A DNA stretch of 64,000 nt from Bryobacterales bacterium (GCA_003170915.1 PMYB01000234.1:1-64000), one strand, 5' to 3'. Shown: positions 1-8,389, numbered from the stretch's first letter. The notes: a model not told the origin generated them from the sequence alone. Translations and numbers: made by a program.

Positions 1-118
1 GACTTATAGCCGGACAGTAGTGTATCTATATGAAGCGTGTTAGGGTTACGGCGACAGTGTTGACAACCGCACAGAACCGCTGTTAACAGGGAGACTTCAG
101 TACGGGCCATCCCCCCTC

Positions 119-961
119 GTGTCTTCCAATCCTGTCCAAACGGCTGGTGAAAATAAACCGTTTAGGGTCGATTGCATATATGATGACATCATGGTTTTCG
201 CCGATGCGCTGCTGGCACAGCGGATTGAAGCCGCCGAGGCGGCCAACGCCCGGGGGTGCAGCCCTCGCGGCGCCAGTGTGCTCGAAGTGGCCGGCGGCTG
301 CGCCATTTTCACGGGCGCGGATTCGCCCCTGACCCACGCCGTGGGAATCGGTCTGAACGGCACCGTGAGCGAGGCGGAGATCGGCGCTCTGGAGACGTTC
401 TTTCGCAGCCGCGGCGCCAAGGCCACTATCGACCTCTGCCCCCTGGCCGACCCCGGCCTGCTCCAGGCGCTGGGCCATCGCGGCTACCGGCCCACGGAGT
501 TCAACAACGTTCTGGTCAGGCGGCTGGCCCGGTCGGAAATCGTGCTCACGCCGCGCGTGCGGCGCGCGGTGGCCGGCGAAGACGATCTGTGGTCCTACAC
601 CGTGGGCCGGGGCTTCTTCGATCAGATCGAGCTCACCACCGAGGAGATGGACGTGGGCCGCGCCATCTTCGCCATGCCCGGAGCGATGTGCTATCTGGGG
701 GTCGCGGAGACCGGCGCCAGCGCCGGAGGAGCCGCTTTGGCGATACGCGATGGCCTGGCGACCCTGTTTGCCGACAGTACCGTCGCCCAGTTCCGCTGCC
801 ATGGCCTGCATCGCGAGCTCATTGCCGCGCGGCTGAACGAAGCGGTCGCGCAGGGCTGCGATATGGCCACGGCTTCCACGCTGCCCGGCGGCGTATCGCA
901 GCGTAATTACGAGCGCGCCGGCTTCGAGGTGGTCTATACCAAGGTGACCCTGGTGGCGTAA
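119..961 (+). CDS. GNAT-like N-acetyltransferase
   Basis: A 280-residue soluble protein with the general look of a two-part GNAT acetyltransferase. The N-terminal half (about 25-140) ends in 'LQALGHRGYRPTEFNN', a GNAT-like segment, and the C-terminal half (about 150-280) ends in 'GVSQRNYERAGFEVVYTKV', the usual acetyl-CoA fold ending 'S..NY.RAGF'. No signal peptide. The open frame begins at GTG 119; an in-frame ATG at 191 would start inside the first helix. No good ribosome site precedes GTG 119, so the start is uncertain. The acceptor substrate cannot be told. It stands alone, 67 bases before the glycosyltransferase gene. Family call is from motif recognition only. Confidence 0.7.
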   Translation: MSSNPVQTAGENKPFRVDCIYDDIMVFADALLAQRIEAAEAANARGCSPRGASVLEVAGGCAIFTGADSPLTHAVGIGLNGTVSEAEIGALETFFRSRGAKATIDLCPLADPGLLQALGHRGYRPTEFNNVLVRRLARSEIVLTPRVRRAVAGEDDLWSYTVGRGFFDQIELTTEEMDVGRAIFAMPGAMCYLGVAETGASAGGAALAIRDGLATLFADSTVAQFRCHGLHRELIAARLNEAVAQGCDMATASTLPGGVSQRNYERAGFEVVYTKVTLVA

Positions 962-1028
962 GCGTTTTTTTTGAGATATTCGTCGCTCCTCCGGCACTAC
1001 TTTGACTTAGAATCGGGAAATCCAAATC

Positions 1029-2876
1029 GTGTGGCTCGACCACTGGGTGGCGGCGTGTCTGGTTCCCCTCGCGGCGTGGATGCTGCTGAGTGGACTCGAT
1101 GACCTGTTTATCGACCTGGTCTTCTTCCTAACGGGGCGAAAACAGTTTCGGTGGCCGGCGGAATCGGAGTTGGATCAAACTCCTCAGCGCCGGATGGCCA
1201 TTCTTGTGCCTCTGTGGCGCGAATACCGCGTCATCGGACGGATGCTGGAGCACAATCTCTCGGTCATTCGTTACGAAAACTACGACATATTCGTCGGCGT
1301 CTATCCCAATGACGAACTCACGGAGCGCGCGGTAGCCGAGACGGAGCGCCGCCACCCGCGCGTCCACTCGGCCCCGGTCCCCCACGACGGCCCCACTTCC
1401 AAGGGCGACTGTCTGAATTGGATCTACCGCCGGATGATGGACTACGAAGCCCGCCACGGAATCCGTTTCGAGGTGGTGGTTACGCACGATGCCGAGGACC
1501 TGATCCACGGGGAATCGCTGCGTTTGATCAATTGGTTCTCGCGAAGCTACGACATGGTGCAAATTCCGGTGCTGCCCCTGCCCACGGGGCTGGACGAATT
1601 CACGCACGGGCTCTACTGCGACGAGTTCGCGGAATACCAGTTGAAAGACATCCCGGCGCGGCAGCGGCTCCGCGGGTTTCTGCCCTCCAATGGCGTCGGA
1701 ACCGGCTTTGCGCGCGCCGCGCTGGAACGGCTGGGCGAGGTCCATCAGGGACGCATCTTCGACCCCGAAGCCCTGACCGAAGACTACGATAACGGCTACC
1801 GGCTGCATGTTCTCGGTTATCGCCAGGTGTTTGTCCCGATCCGGCTGGATGCCGCCGCCCGGGTGGCGACGCGCGAGTACTTTCCGCGAAACTTCCGCTC
1901 GGCCGTTCGCCAGCGCAGCCGGTGGGTGGTGGGCATTGTACTCCAGGGCTGGCAGCGCCACGGATGGCGTCCATGGCGGCAGGTCTACTGGTTCTGGCGG
2001 GACCGTAAAGGCCTGGTGGGCAATCTGCTCTCGCCGGCCGGCAACCTGTTTCTGCTGTATGGCGTATCGAGTTACTTGTTGACCGCCCAGCCCGGCCAAT
2101 CATGGCACCTGGGCAGCTACGTCCCATTGTGGGTGACCCGCGTTTATGCGATTACGTTTGGGATCTCGCTGCTGCAAGCCGCGGTGCGGGCGCATTGCAG
2201 CGCGCGTATCTACGGATGGCGATTCGCCGCGGCATCGCCGCTGAGGATCTTCTGGGGCAACGTGTTGAACTGCGCCGCCACGGTCGCCGCCGTGGGGCAG
2301 TTCATGGGTGCGCGCATGGAACACCGCACCCTGGCCTGGCACAAGACCGAGCACGCTTACCCCGCACACCGCACCCCGGAGCAGGGAAGGCCCCGGCTGG
2401 GTGAGGTCCTGATGGGCATGAACTGTGTATCGACCGGTCAACTCGAAGCGGCTTTGCGCAAGGTTCCAGAAAGCCTCCGGCTTGGTGAATATCTTCTGCA
2501 ATTACAGCAGATTTCCGAAGAAAATCTCTACCAAGCCTTGAGCTCTCAGATGGGAATCCCGTGGGGGCTTCCCAGCAGTGCGGAGGTGAACCGTCTGGCG
2601 ACGCGGGCGCTGCCGGCGGCAGTGGCGCTGCGGTGGAAGGTGATGCCCTACCGGGTGGATGCGGGCCAGCTTCACGTAGTCACGGCGGACGTGCCGTCGA
2701 AAGCCATGATTCGGGAACTGAACCGCCTTTCCGAGTTGGAGCTCCGCTTCCACCTCATCCGGCCGAAGGAGTTCGAGGACTTGGCTAGAGAGTATCTGCC
2801 GGCGCCGCCTTCAGCCAGCTATCCTGCCCATAGAAATTTTAGATTGGACTCGCCCGAAACGCGGCCCATACACTAA
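1029..2876 (+). CDS. Membrane GT2 glycosyltransferase with C-terminal MshEN domain (NfrB-like)
   Basis: A 615-residue inner-membrane protein. An N-terminal membrane segment (about 6-35) is followed by a family 2 glycosyltransferase domain (about 55-340) with 'VVVTHDAEDLIHGE' (nucleotide-sugar/metal site), 'TEDYDNGYRL' and 'RQRSRWVVGI' (Q..RW class motif). Further membrane segments lie around 335-450. Residues about 470-590 carry two copies of the MshEN pattern: 'RLGEVLMGMNCVSTGQLEAAL' starts one and 'RLGEYLLQLQQISEENLYQAL' the other. MshEN domains bind cyclic di-GMP, and E. coli NfrB has this same GT2 plus C-terminal layout, so a c-di-GMP-controlled exopolysaccharide synthase is the best inference. 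The start is GTG 1029, with 'gggaaa' a few bases upstream. The GAF-ANTAR gene follows after 28 bases and may be cotranscribed. Confidence 0.85.
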   Translation: MWLDHWVAACLVPLAAWMLLSGLDDLFIDLVFFLTGRKQFRWPAESELDQTPQRRMAILVPLWREYRVIGRMLEHNLSVIRYENYDIFVGVYPNDELTERAVAETERRHPRVHSAPVPHDGPTSKGDCLNWIYRRMMDYEARHGIRFEVVVTHDAEDLIHGESLRLINWFSRSYDMVQIPVLPLPTGLDEFTHGLYCDEFAEYQLKDIPARQRLRGFLPSNGVGTGFARAALERLGEVHQGRIFDPEALTEDYDNGYRLHVLGYRQVFVPIRLDAAARVATREYFPRNFRSAVRQRSRWVVGIVLQGWQRHGWRPWRQVYWFWRDRKGLVGNLLSPAGNLFLLYGVSSYLLTAQPGQSWHLGSYVPLWVTRVYAITFGISLLQAAVRAHCSARIYGWRFAAASPLRIFWGNVLNCAATVAAVGQFMGARMEHRTLAWHKTEHAYPAHRTPEQGRPRLGEVLMGMNCVSTGQLEAALRKVPESLRLGEYLLQLQQISEENLYQALSSQMGIPWGLPSSAEVNRLATRALPAAVALRWKVMPYRVDAGQLHVVTADVPSKAMIRELNRLSELELRFHLIRPKEFEDLAREYLPAPPSASYPAHRNFRLDSPETRPIH

Positions 2877-2904
2877 ATAGGGGCAACCCCAAAGAGGAAA
2901 GATT

Positions 2905-4128
2905 GTGGCGCCACCGGAAGCCAGAAGCCAGGTCGAGCTACTGCACCAGATCAGCAACATCGTCAGCTCCAATCTGGGCCTCGAGCGGATGCTGCAGGAG
3001 TTGATCGCGATGGCGGTCGACGTGACGGGCTGCGACGCCTGCCTGGTTTACCTGGTGGACCACGCCAGCCACGAGATCGTGCTGCGCGCTTCGCAACTGC
3101 CGCATGCGCCGGAGATCGGCAAGATCCGGATGAAGATAGGCGAAGGCATCACGGGTTGGGTGGCCCAGCATAAGTCCGTGGTGGCGCTCGCGGCCAACGC
3201 CGCGGCGGACGCGCGGTTCAAGACCTTCCAGGCGTTGCCGGAAGACACCTACCAGGCCTTTCTATCGGTGCCGCTGATCAGCAACGGAGAGCTGATCGGG
3301 GTCATCAACGTGCATCACAAGGCCAAGCACCCGCACACGCCCGAAGAGACCGCGTTAATCGGCTTCATCGGCGAGCAACTGGGCGGCGCCATCGCCAAGT
3401 CCAAACTGGAGGAGCGAACCGAGAGCGCGGCCCGGCGCATGGAGGCGCTGGCCGGACTGGCGCGGACAATTTCGGAAGAGGATTATCTCGACCGTATTTT
3501 GCAGGCCATCGCGGAGATGGTGGCGGAGACGCTGGATTCGCCGGTGTGCTCCATCATGCTGGTGGACGAGGACCGCCGCGAGCTGGTGATTTCGGCGGCG
3601 CGGTGCTCGTCGCCGGACTATCTGCACAAGAAGCCGCTGAAGATCGAGGACTCGCTGATCGGACGCGTGGTGCGCGAAGGGCGGGTCATCGCGATTCGCG
3701 ACGTGTTGGAGGAGAAGCAGTACCGCTACCCCGAATTAGCGCGCAGGACGGGCTTGGCTTCGCTGCTGTCAGTGCCGTTGATGACGCGCGAAAAGGCGAT
3801 CGGCACCATCAACCTTTACACTCGCGAAGTCCGCCAGTTCACCGAAGACGAGATCGGCTTCGTCAAGGTGGTAGCGGGCCAGGCTGCCATCGCCATCGAG
3901 AACGCCCGGCTGATGTCGGAAGCCCTCGAGATAAAGCGCACGCTCGAAGCGCGCAAGCTCATGGAGCGGGCCAAGGGCATCCTGCAGCACAAGCACAACC
4001 TCACCGAAGAAGAGGCCTACCTGAGGCTGCGCAATGAGAGCCGCCGGCTGCGGCGGTCCATGCGCGACCTGGCCGAAGCCGTGATCCTGGCCGACGACCT
4101 CGAGCGGAAGAAAAGCCCCAACGCGTGA
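2905..4128 (+). CDS. GAF-GAF-ANTAR regulatory protein
   Basis: A 407-residue cytoplasmic regulator. GAF domain 1 spans about 10-165 ('GEGITGWVAQHKSVV', 'FLSVPLISNGELIGVINV'). GAF domain 2 spans about 185-340 ('DSLIGRVVREGRVIAIRD', 'LLSVPLMTREKAIGTINLY'). A short helical linker leads to an ANTAR domain at about 345-400 ('KLMERAKGILQHKHNLTEEEAYLRLR'). ANTAR domains bind paired RNA hairpins and prevent transcription termination, so this is probably a ligand- or redox-gated antiterminator; the ligand and target RNA are not visible. The GTG start at 2905 has 'agaggaaa' just upstream. It follows the MshEN glycosyltransferase by 28 bases, which suggests a shared transcript and possibly joint control of polysaccharide output. 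Confidence 0.88.
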   Translation: MAPPEARSQVELLHQISNIVSSNLGLERMLQELIAMAVDVTGCDACLVYLVDHASHEIVLRASQLPHAPEIGKIRMKIGEGITGWVAQHKSVVALAANAAADARFKTFQALPEDTYQAFLSVPLISNGELIGVINVHHKAKHPHTPEETALIGFIGEQLGGAIAKSKLEERTESAARRMEALAGLARTISEEDYLDRILQAIAEMVAETLDSPVCSIMLVDEDRRELVISAARCSSPDYLHKKPLKIEDSLIGRVVREGRVIAIRDVLEEKQYRYPELARRTGLASLLSVPLMTREKAIGTINLYTREVRQFTEDEIGFVKVVAGQAAIAIENARLMSEALEIKRTLEARKLMERAKGILQHKHNLTEEEAYLRLRNESRRLRRSMRDLAEAVILADDLERKKSPNA

Positions 4129-4310
4129 CCCGGGGTCTCAGGCTGCTTTCAGCGTCATGCTTTCTGGATCCCACAAGCACACTCGCTCGTCGAAGTAGCC
4201 GATATTCGACAGCAGCGCCGGGGTTGACTCACCTTGCGCCGGTAGCCACAGAATGCCATCACTCGAGGTCCGCTCTTCGGCAGTTGTGGCAAACTGGATG
4301 GGGACGAGTC

Positions 4311-4604
4311 ATGGCAGCCGCTGCCCCGCCGTTGTTTGATGAGGCCGTATTCCATTGCCAACAGGCCGCGGAAAAGGCGCCCAAGGGATTTCTCGCGTTC
4401 AACGGCTGCAGTTTCCGGAAGACCCATAACTTGGAGTAGATCGGCGAGCAGTGTCTGGCCATCGATCCATCATCGCGCGGTGTCATCGATCAGGCGGTGC
4501 CGCTCAGCGAGTATGCCTGGAAGTTCCGGTATCCCGGTGAGCCTTTTCAGCCAGAGCCGGATGAAGTGGTCGAGGCGCTCATGACCGCTCGGGGAGTCCC
4601 GTAA
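4311..4604 (+). pseudogene. HEPN-domain protein relic with in-frame stop
   Basis: Reading from ATG 4311 gives 'PLFDEAVFHCQQAAEKAPKGFL', a clear HEPN-family match (HEPN usually has 'D.A.FH.QQAAEK.LK'). After 'RKTHNLE' there is a TAG at 4437-4439, then the same frame continues as 'IGEQCLAIDPSSRGVIDQAVPLSEYAW..FRYPGEPF', the expected rest of a HEPN protein, to TAA at 4604. The N-terminal helix is also missing. HEPN proteins normally pair with a small nucleotidyltransferase as a toxin-antitoxin type module; no partner is visible. The rest of 4129-4310 shows nothing supportable, though the minus strand reads open there ('SNIGYFDERVCLWDPESM') without a recognisable family. Confidence 0.75.
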
Positions 4605-4684
4605 GCCGTCTGCCATTCGACGCGCGCCCCTGAATCGTCAGCGAGCCGCAGCCGCCGACCACCTGCTGGCGTACCGAAACGCAA

Positions 4685-4690
4685 TATAAT
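4685..4690 (+). promoter_or_regulatory. Consensus -10 box, possible leaderless start
   Basis: A perfect TATAAT lies six bases before the ATG at 4697, with no ribosome binding site between. Transcription would start about at the ATG. No good -35 hexamer is seen about 17 bases upstream. Confidence 0.45.
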
Positions 4691-4696
4691 CTAGCT

Positions 4697-5896
4697 ATGT
4701 CCAATCCCGACGTGCCCCGCAGGGCCTTCCTCCGTGGCGTCACCGCCGCCACGGCGCTTTCCTATTCCCGAGTTTTCGGAGCTAACGACCGGGTGCAACT
4801 CGGCCTGATCGGCTGCGGCGAACGCGGCCGGAGCGACATGGGGAAGTTCATTAAGGCGGGTAACACCGATGTGGTGGCCCTGTGCGACATCTACGGCGCG
4901 CAGACGGACCGCGCCAAACAAGACGCGGCCAACGCCAGGAGCTTCACCGACCACCGCGCGCTGCTCGCGCTGAAGGACGTGGATGTGGCGCTGATTGCCG
5001 TTCCCGACCACTGGCACGCGGCCACGGCCACGGACGCGCTCAACGCGGGCAAAGACGTGTACGTGGAAAAACCGCTGACGCTGAAGATCGAAGAAGGCCC
5101 CATCATCGTCAAGGCGGCGCGCCTCAACAACCGCATTTGCCAGGTGGGCATGCAGCAGCGTTCCGGCAAGCACTACCTGGAGGCCAAACAACTCTACATG
5201 GACACGGGCAAGCTGGGCAAAATCACGCTGGCGCGCACTTGGTGGCACGGGAATTCCTATCACTTGCGCAAAGCGCCGGCGTCGCTCCAGACGCAGCCCG
5301 CAAACCTCGATTGGGCGCACTTCCTGGGCCCCCTGAAGTGGCGCGACTGGGACCCGCAACAGTACTGGAATTGGCGCGCGTACCTGGATTTCGGCGGCGG
5401 GCAGGTGACCGACCTGTTCACCCACTGGATCGACGTGGTTCACATGTTCATGGGCCAGGACAATCCGATTTCGGCGGCGGCGGCGGGCGGCGTCTATCAC
5501 TACAAGGACGGCCGCACCGCACCCGACACCATCAACGTGCTGCTGGAATACCCGTCGCAGTTCACGGCCACGTTCGAAGCCACGCTGGCTCCCGGCGTCA
5601 CGGGGGCGGCCGTGGAGTTGTGCGGCACCCAGGGGCGCCTGTGGATCGATCGCTCGCGCTACGAATTCCATCCGCTCGGGCGCAACGCGCAAGCCACCGT
5701 GGTGCAGGCGTCGAGCGACCTGGATCTGGATCACGTTCAGAACTTCCTCGAGTGCGTCCGCTCGCGCCAACTGCCCAACGGCGACGTGCTCATCGGCCAC
5801 CGCTCGGCGCAAGCTTCGCACCTGGGCAATCTCTCGTACGTGCAGAAGCGGCGCATCGATTTCGACCCGGTGCGCGAAGAGATTCTGCCGTTCTGA
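4697..5896 (+). CDS. Exported Gfo/Idh/MocA oxidoreductase
   Basis: A 399-residue NAD(P)-dependent sugar oxidoreductase. The N-terminus 'VPRRAFLRGVTAATAL' is a twin-arginine signal. It is followed by the Rossmann motif 'LGLIGCGERGRSDMG' at about 35-50, 'VALIAVPDHWHA' and the catalytic 'VYVEKPLTLK' at about 117-126. The C-terminal alpha/beta domain (about 145-380) includes 'GGQVTDLFTHWIDVVHMF', typical of the exported acidobacterial/planctomycete subgroup. The substrate is unknown; members oxidise or isomerise sugars and cyclitols. A TATAAT box sits immediately upstream and there is no Shine-Dalgarno sequence. efp follows after 47 bases with its own candidate promoter. Confidence 0.9.
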   Translation: MSNPDVPRRAFLRGVTAATALSYSRVFGANDRVQLGLIGCGERGRSDMGKFIKAGNTDVVALCDIYGAQTDRAKQDAANARSFTDHRALLALKDVDVALIAVPDHWHAATATDALNAGKDVYVEKPLTLKIEEGPIIVKAARLNNRICQVGMQQRSGKHYLEAKQLYMDTGKLGKITLARTWWHGNSYHLRKAPASLQTQPANLDWAHFLGPLKWRDWDPQQYWNWRAYLDFGGGQVTDLFTHWIDVVHMFMGQDNPISAAAAGGVYHYKDGRTAPDTINVLLEYPSQFTATFEATLAPGVTGAAVELCGTQGRLWIDRSRYEFHPLGRNAQATVVQASSDLDLDHVQNFLECVRSRQLPNGDVLIGHRSAQASHLGNLSYVQKRRIDFDPVREEILPF

Positions 5897-5904
5897 CGGC
5901 TTGC

Positions 5905-5910
5905 TATACT
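5905..5910 (+). promoter_or_regulatory. Candidate -10 box for efp
   Basis: TATACT lies about 33 bases before the efp ATG. Between them is 'aaggag' at 5934-5939, a good ribosome binding site. No convincing -35 sequence is present. Confidence 0.35.
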
Positions 5911-5943
5911 GAAGTTTCTAAGCCATAACTACCAAGGAGTTTC

Positions 5944-6501
5944 ATGATTTCCGCAACACAACTGCGCCCTGGGATGGTCGTCAAGTTCAACAACGAGCTG
6001 TACTCGATCTTCAGCGTGAATCACCGTACGCCCGGCAATTTGCGAGGGTTCGTGCAGGTCAGAATGCGCAGCCTGCGCAGCGGATCCATGACCGAGCACC
6101 GCTTCTCTTCCGAGGACAAGGTGGAGAAGGCGCTGCTCGAAGAGCACGAAATGCAGTACCTGTACGACGACGGCGAATACTACTATTTCATGAACACGGA
6201 GAACTTCGAGCAGATGCACCTGATGAAGGACCTGCTGGGCGACGCCACCCAATACCTCATCCCGCAGTTGATGGTCAAAGTGGAATTCCACGAAGGCAAG
6301 CCGATGAGCGTGGAGCTGCCGGCGACCGTCGATATGACGGTGCTGGAAACCGAGCCGGGCATGAAGGGCGCGACCGTCTCCAACGTCACCAAGCCGGCCA
6401 AGCTGGAGACGGGGCTGGTGGTGCAGGTGCCGTCGTTCATCACCGAAGGCGAGAAGATCCGCGTCAACACCGCCGAAGGCACTTACCAGGAACGGGCCTA
6501 G
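5944..6501 (+). CDS. efp: Translation elongation factor P
   Basis: A 185-residue protein of the normal EF-P length. Domain I (1-63, 'LRPGMVVKFNNELYSIFSV'), the central OB domain (about 65-125) and the C-terminal OB domain (about 128-185, ending 'GEKIRVNTAEGTYQERA') are all present. EF-P binds between the P and E sites of stalled ribosomes and speeds peptide bond formation at polyproline stretches. The tip of the domain I loop reads 'HRTPGNLRGFV'; the residue aligned with the modified Lys34 of E. coli EF-P (or Arg32 of the rhamnosylated type) is Asn32. Thus none of the known lysine or arginine modifications fits that position, although Arg34 lies two residues on. The start is fixed by 'aaggag'. 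It converges with selA, only 8 bases apart. Confidence 0.96.
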   Translation: MISATQLRPGMVVKFNNELYSIFSVNHRTPGNLRGFVQVRMRSLRSGSMTEHRFSSEDKVEKALLEEHEMQYLYDDGEYYYFMNTENFEQMHLMKDLLGDATQYLIPQLMVKVEFHEGKPMSVELPATVDMTVLETEPGMKGATVSNVTKPAKLETGLVVQVPSFITEGEKIRVNTAEGTYQERA

Positions 6502-6509
6502 CCTTAGCC

Positions 6510-7829
6510 TCACAGCCTCCGCAGCGCCGCCGCCAGTTCTTCCTCCTCTTCCGGAAACACCGTCCTCAAGTCGAGGATGAGCCTTTCGTTTTCGATGCGG
6601 GCCACCACCGGCGGATCGCCCGCGCGCAGGCGGCGCTCGGCATCCGCCAGGTTCGGGCATTCGATGGCGATCAGCCAGGTGGGAATGGATTGCTCCGGCG
6701 TGGCGCCGCCTCCGGCCACGGAGCTTCCGGGCACGACTTCGGCGTGGATACCCGGGACGCGGGTTACCAGCGCCTCGGCGCGCGCGCGAATCTGGGCGGC
6801 CGTCTGGCGGATCAGGGAAAGCGCCGGCAGGTCGTCCCACCGCTCGAGCAACAGGCTGCGCAGCGTGTTCCCGAGAGCCTGGTAGATGATTTTGTCGAGC
6901 CGCAGGGCGCGGAACAGCGGGTTGCGCCGCAGGCGGGCGACGATCTCCGGTTTCCCGGCAAGAATCCCCGCCTGGGGACCGCCGAGCAGCTTGTCGCCGC
7001 TGAAGGAGATCAAATCGGCGCCGGCCTTCAGGCTATCGGAGACCAGCGGTTCTTCGATACCGAACGCCAGCAGGTCCACCACGCAGCCGCTGCCGAGGTC
7101 CTCATACACGGGCACGCCGCGCTCGCGCCCCAAGGCCACCAACTCGCGCAGCTCGGGCCGCGCGGTGAAGCCCGAGATGCGAAAGTTGCTGGGATGGACG
7201 CGCAGCAGCAGCTTGGTGCGATCATTGATGGCGGCGCGGTAGTCGGCAATCACAGTCCGGTTGGTAGTCCCGACTTCGCGGACGGACGCGCCCGACCGCG
7301 CCATGATATCGGGGATGCGGAAACCGTCGCCGATTTCGATCAGCTCGCCGCGCGAAACCACCACTTCGCCGCCGGCGGCCATTTCGTTCAGCGCCAGAAA
7401 AATGGCGGCGGCATTGTTATTGACCGCGATTCCCGGCGCGCCCAGCAGCCGCTCCAGCAGGCCCGCGGCATGCACATCGCGCTGGCCGCGGCGACCGGTC
7501 GCCAGATCGTATTCCAGGTTGGAATAGCCGGGCAGCACGTGGATGGAGCCCAGCGGCGCGCGTCCCAGGTTGGTATGCAGCACGACCCCGGTGGCATTGA
7601 CGACGCGCCGCAGCGACGGCCGTTCCAGCGCCGCCAGGGCCTTTTCGACGCGTGCTTCAGCCGGTGGCCCGCCGGCACGGCCGCCCAGGATTTCCTCCCG
7701 GAGTTCATCGAGCGCGCGCCGGATTTCCACCGCCACCAGCGCGCGCGGGAACCGCGTCAGGGCGGGGAAGAGGCGTTCCAGCACTTCATGCACCGCCGGC
7801 AAATCGCGCAGCTTGTCGTTTTCGTCCAC
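6510..7829 (-). CDS. selA: L-seryl-tRNA(Sec) selenium transferase
   Basis: A 439-residue fold-type I PLP enzyme that turns seryl-tRNA(Sec) into selenocysteinyl-tRNA(Sec) using selenophosphate. The N-terminal tRNA-binding region (about 1-60) begins 'LRDLPAVHEVLERL'. The core contains 'NATGVVLHTNLGRAPL', 'NNNAAAIFLALNEMA', 'VYEDLGSGCVVDL' and the PLP-lysine site 'SFSGDKLLGGPQAG'. Length and motifs are normal, so the gene looks intact. The start appears to be GTG 7829, without a clear ribosome site. No selB, selD, tRNA-Sec or selenoprotein is visible in this window, so the rest of the pathway must lie elsewhere. The gene starts only 25 bases from the divergently transcribed tRNA-Pro, so their promoters must overlap each other's transcribed regions. 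Confidence 0.95.
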   Translation of the reverse strand: MDENDKLRDLPAVHEVLERLFPALTRFPRALVAVEIRRALDELREEILGGRAGGPPAEARVEKALAALERPSLRRVVNATGVVLHTNLGRAPLGSIHVLPGYSNLEYDLATGRRGQRDVHAAGLLERLLGAPGIAVNNNAAAIFLALNEMAAGGEVVVSRGELIEIGDGFRIPDIMARSGASVREVGTTNRTVIADYRAAINDRTKLLLRVHPSNFRISGFTARPELRELVALGRERGVPVYEDLGSGCVVDLLAFGIEEPLVSDSLKAGADLISFSGDKLLGGPQAGILAGKPEIVARLRRNPLFRALRLDKIIYQALGNTLRSLLLERWDDLPALSLIRQTAAQIRARAEALVTRVPGIHAEVVPGSSVAGGGATPEQSIPTWLIAIECPNLADAERRLRAGDPPVVARIENERLILDLRTVFPEEEEELAAALRRL

Positions 7830-7854
7830 GAATTCGATGGTACACTGGAAACGT

Positions 7855-7932
7855 CGGGGCGTGGCTCAGCCTGGCTAGAGCGCCTGGTTCGGGACCAGGA
7901 GGTCGGTGGTTCGAATCCACTCGCCCCGACCA
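7855..7932 (+). tRNA. tRNA-Pro (anticodon CGG)
   Basis: A full cloverleaf can be drawn. The acceptor stem CGGGGCG pairs with CGCCCCG. The D arm is GCTC/GAGC. The anticodon stem CCTGG/CCAGG closes a seven-base loop TTCGGGA, giving anticodon CGG at 7890-7892 with U33 and G37, as usual for tRNA-Pro. The T arm contains 'GGTTCGAATCC'. CCA is encoded at 7930-7932. TACACT at 7841-7846 is a possible -10 box. It reads codon CCG. Confidence 0.95.
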
Positions 7933-8093
7933 GCCTTTTCAGCCGTTTCCAGCCTTTTGCAGACGGAACCGGCTCTACGCCAAAAAAGGATGACTGCCGC
8001 AAAGCGATAAAGCCGTTCAGAATAAAGCACGGCCTCGATGCAGATGACGAGAGCGTCATCGCTACGCTTCACCTCATGAATCAGGACGGCATC

Positions 8094-8320
8094 GACATTC
8101 CCGAAGTCGGTGAGCAGGTGCTGGGCCAGGGGTATCAGCCAGCGGACGCGCCGCGGTCCGTCATGGGCGGCCAACCGGCGTCCGTCGCCTTCTATGGAGA
8201 GGCTCCGGACATGGTTTCGGGCGTGATGCGGCTCGACGCCCGGATACCCACGAATGTTCCGTCCGGCACCCGGTAGGCTCGGCTACGCGGTCAAGCCGGG
8301 CGGACATCAAACGCATGGCG
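8094..8320 (+). pseudogene. Relic of a secreted-protein C-terminal (TIG-like) domain
   Basis: The plus strand reads 'VMGGQPASVAFYGEAPDMVSGVMRLDARIPTNVPSGT' and then a stop at 8276. This matches the end of the common Bryobacterales extracellular domain, typically 'V.IGGQ.A.V.YAG.AP..V.GV.Q.NARIP..V.SG'. After a frame change the next codons read 'GYAVKPGG', which fits the next strand of the same domain. No start or rest of gene is present. The remainder of the 457-base gap between the tRNA and 8390 shows no other supportable feature. Confidence 0.6.
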
Positions 8321-8389
8321 GTCCGAGGCCATGAACGCAACGAGCGGCGCTTCAGATACCACGCGGCCCGGCGACGGACCCGATCCTGC

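Noticed and set aside
961-1028. T-run after the GNAT gene as a terminator
   Set aside because: Eight T residues are present but no stem precedes them.
1128-2099. 323-residue minus-strand frame
   Set aside because: Shadow of the glycosyltransferase gene; no recognisable motif.
4155-4427. Minus-strand frames in the gap after the GAF-ANTAR gene
   Set aside because: Protein-like text is short and matches no known family; the HEPN reading on the plus strand explains half of it.
6690-8276. 528-residue plus-strand frame
   Set aside because: It is a shadow of selA on the other strand and runs through the tRNA gene. Only its last part (relic near 8094-8276) has protein-like meaning.
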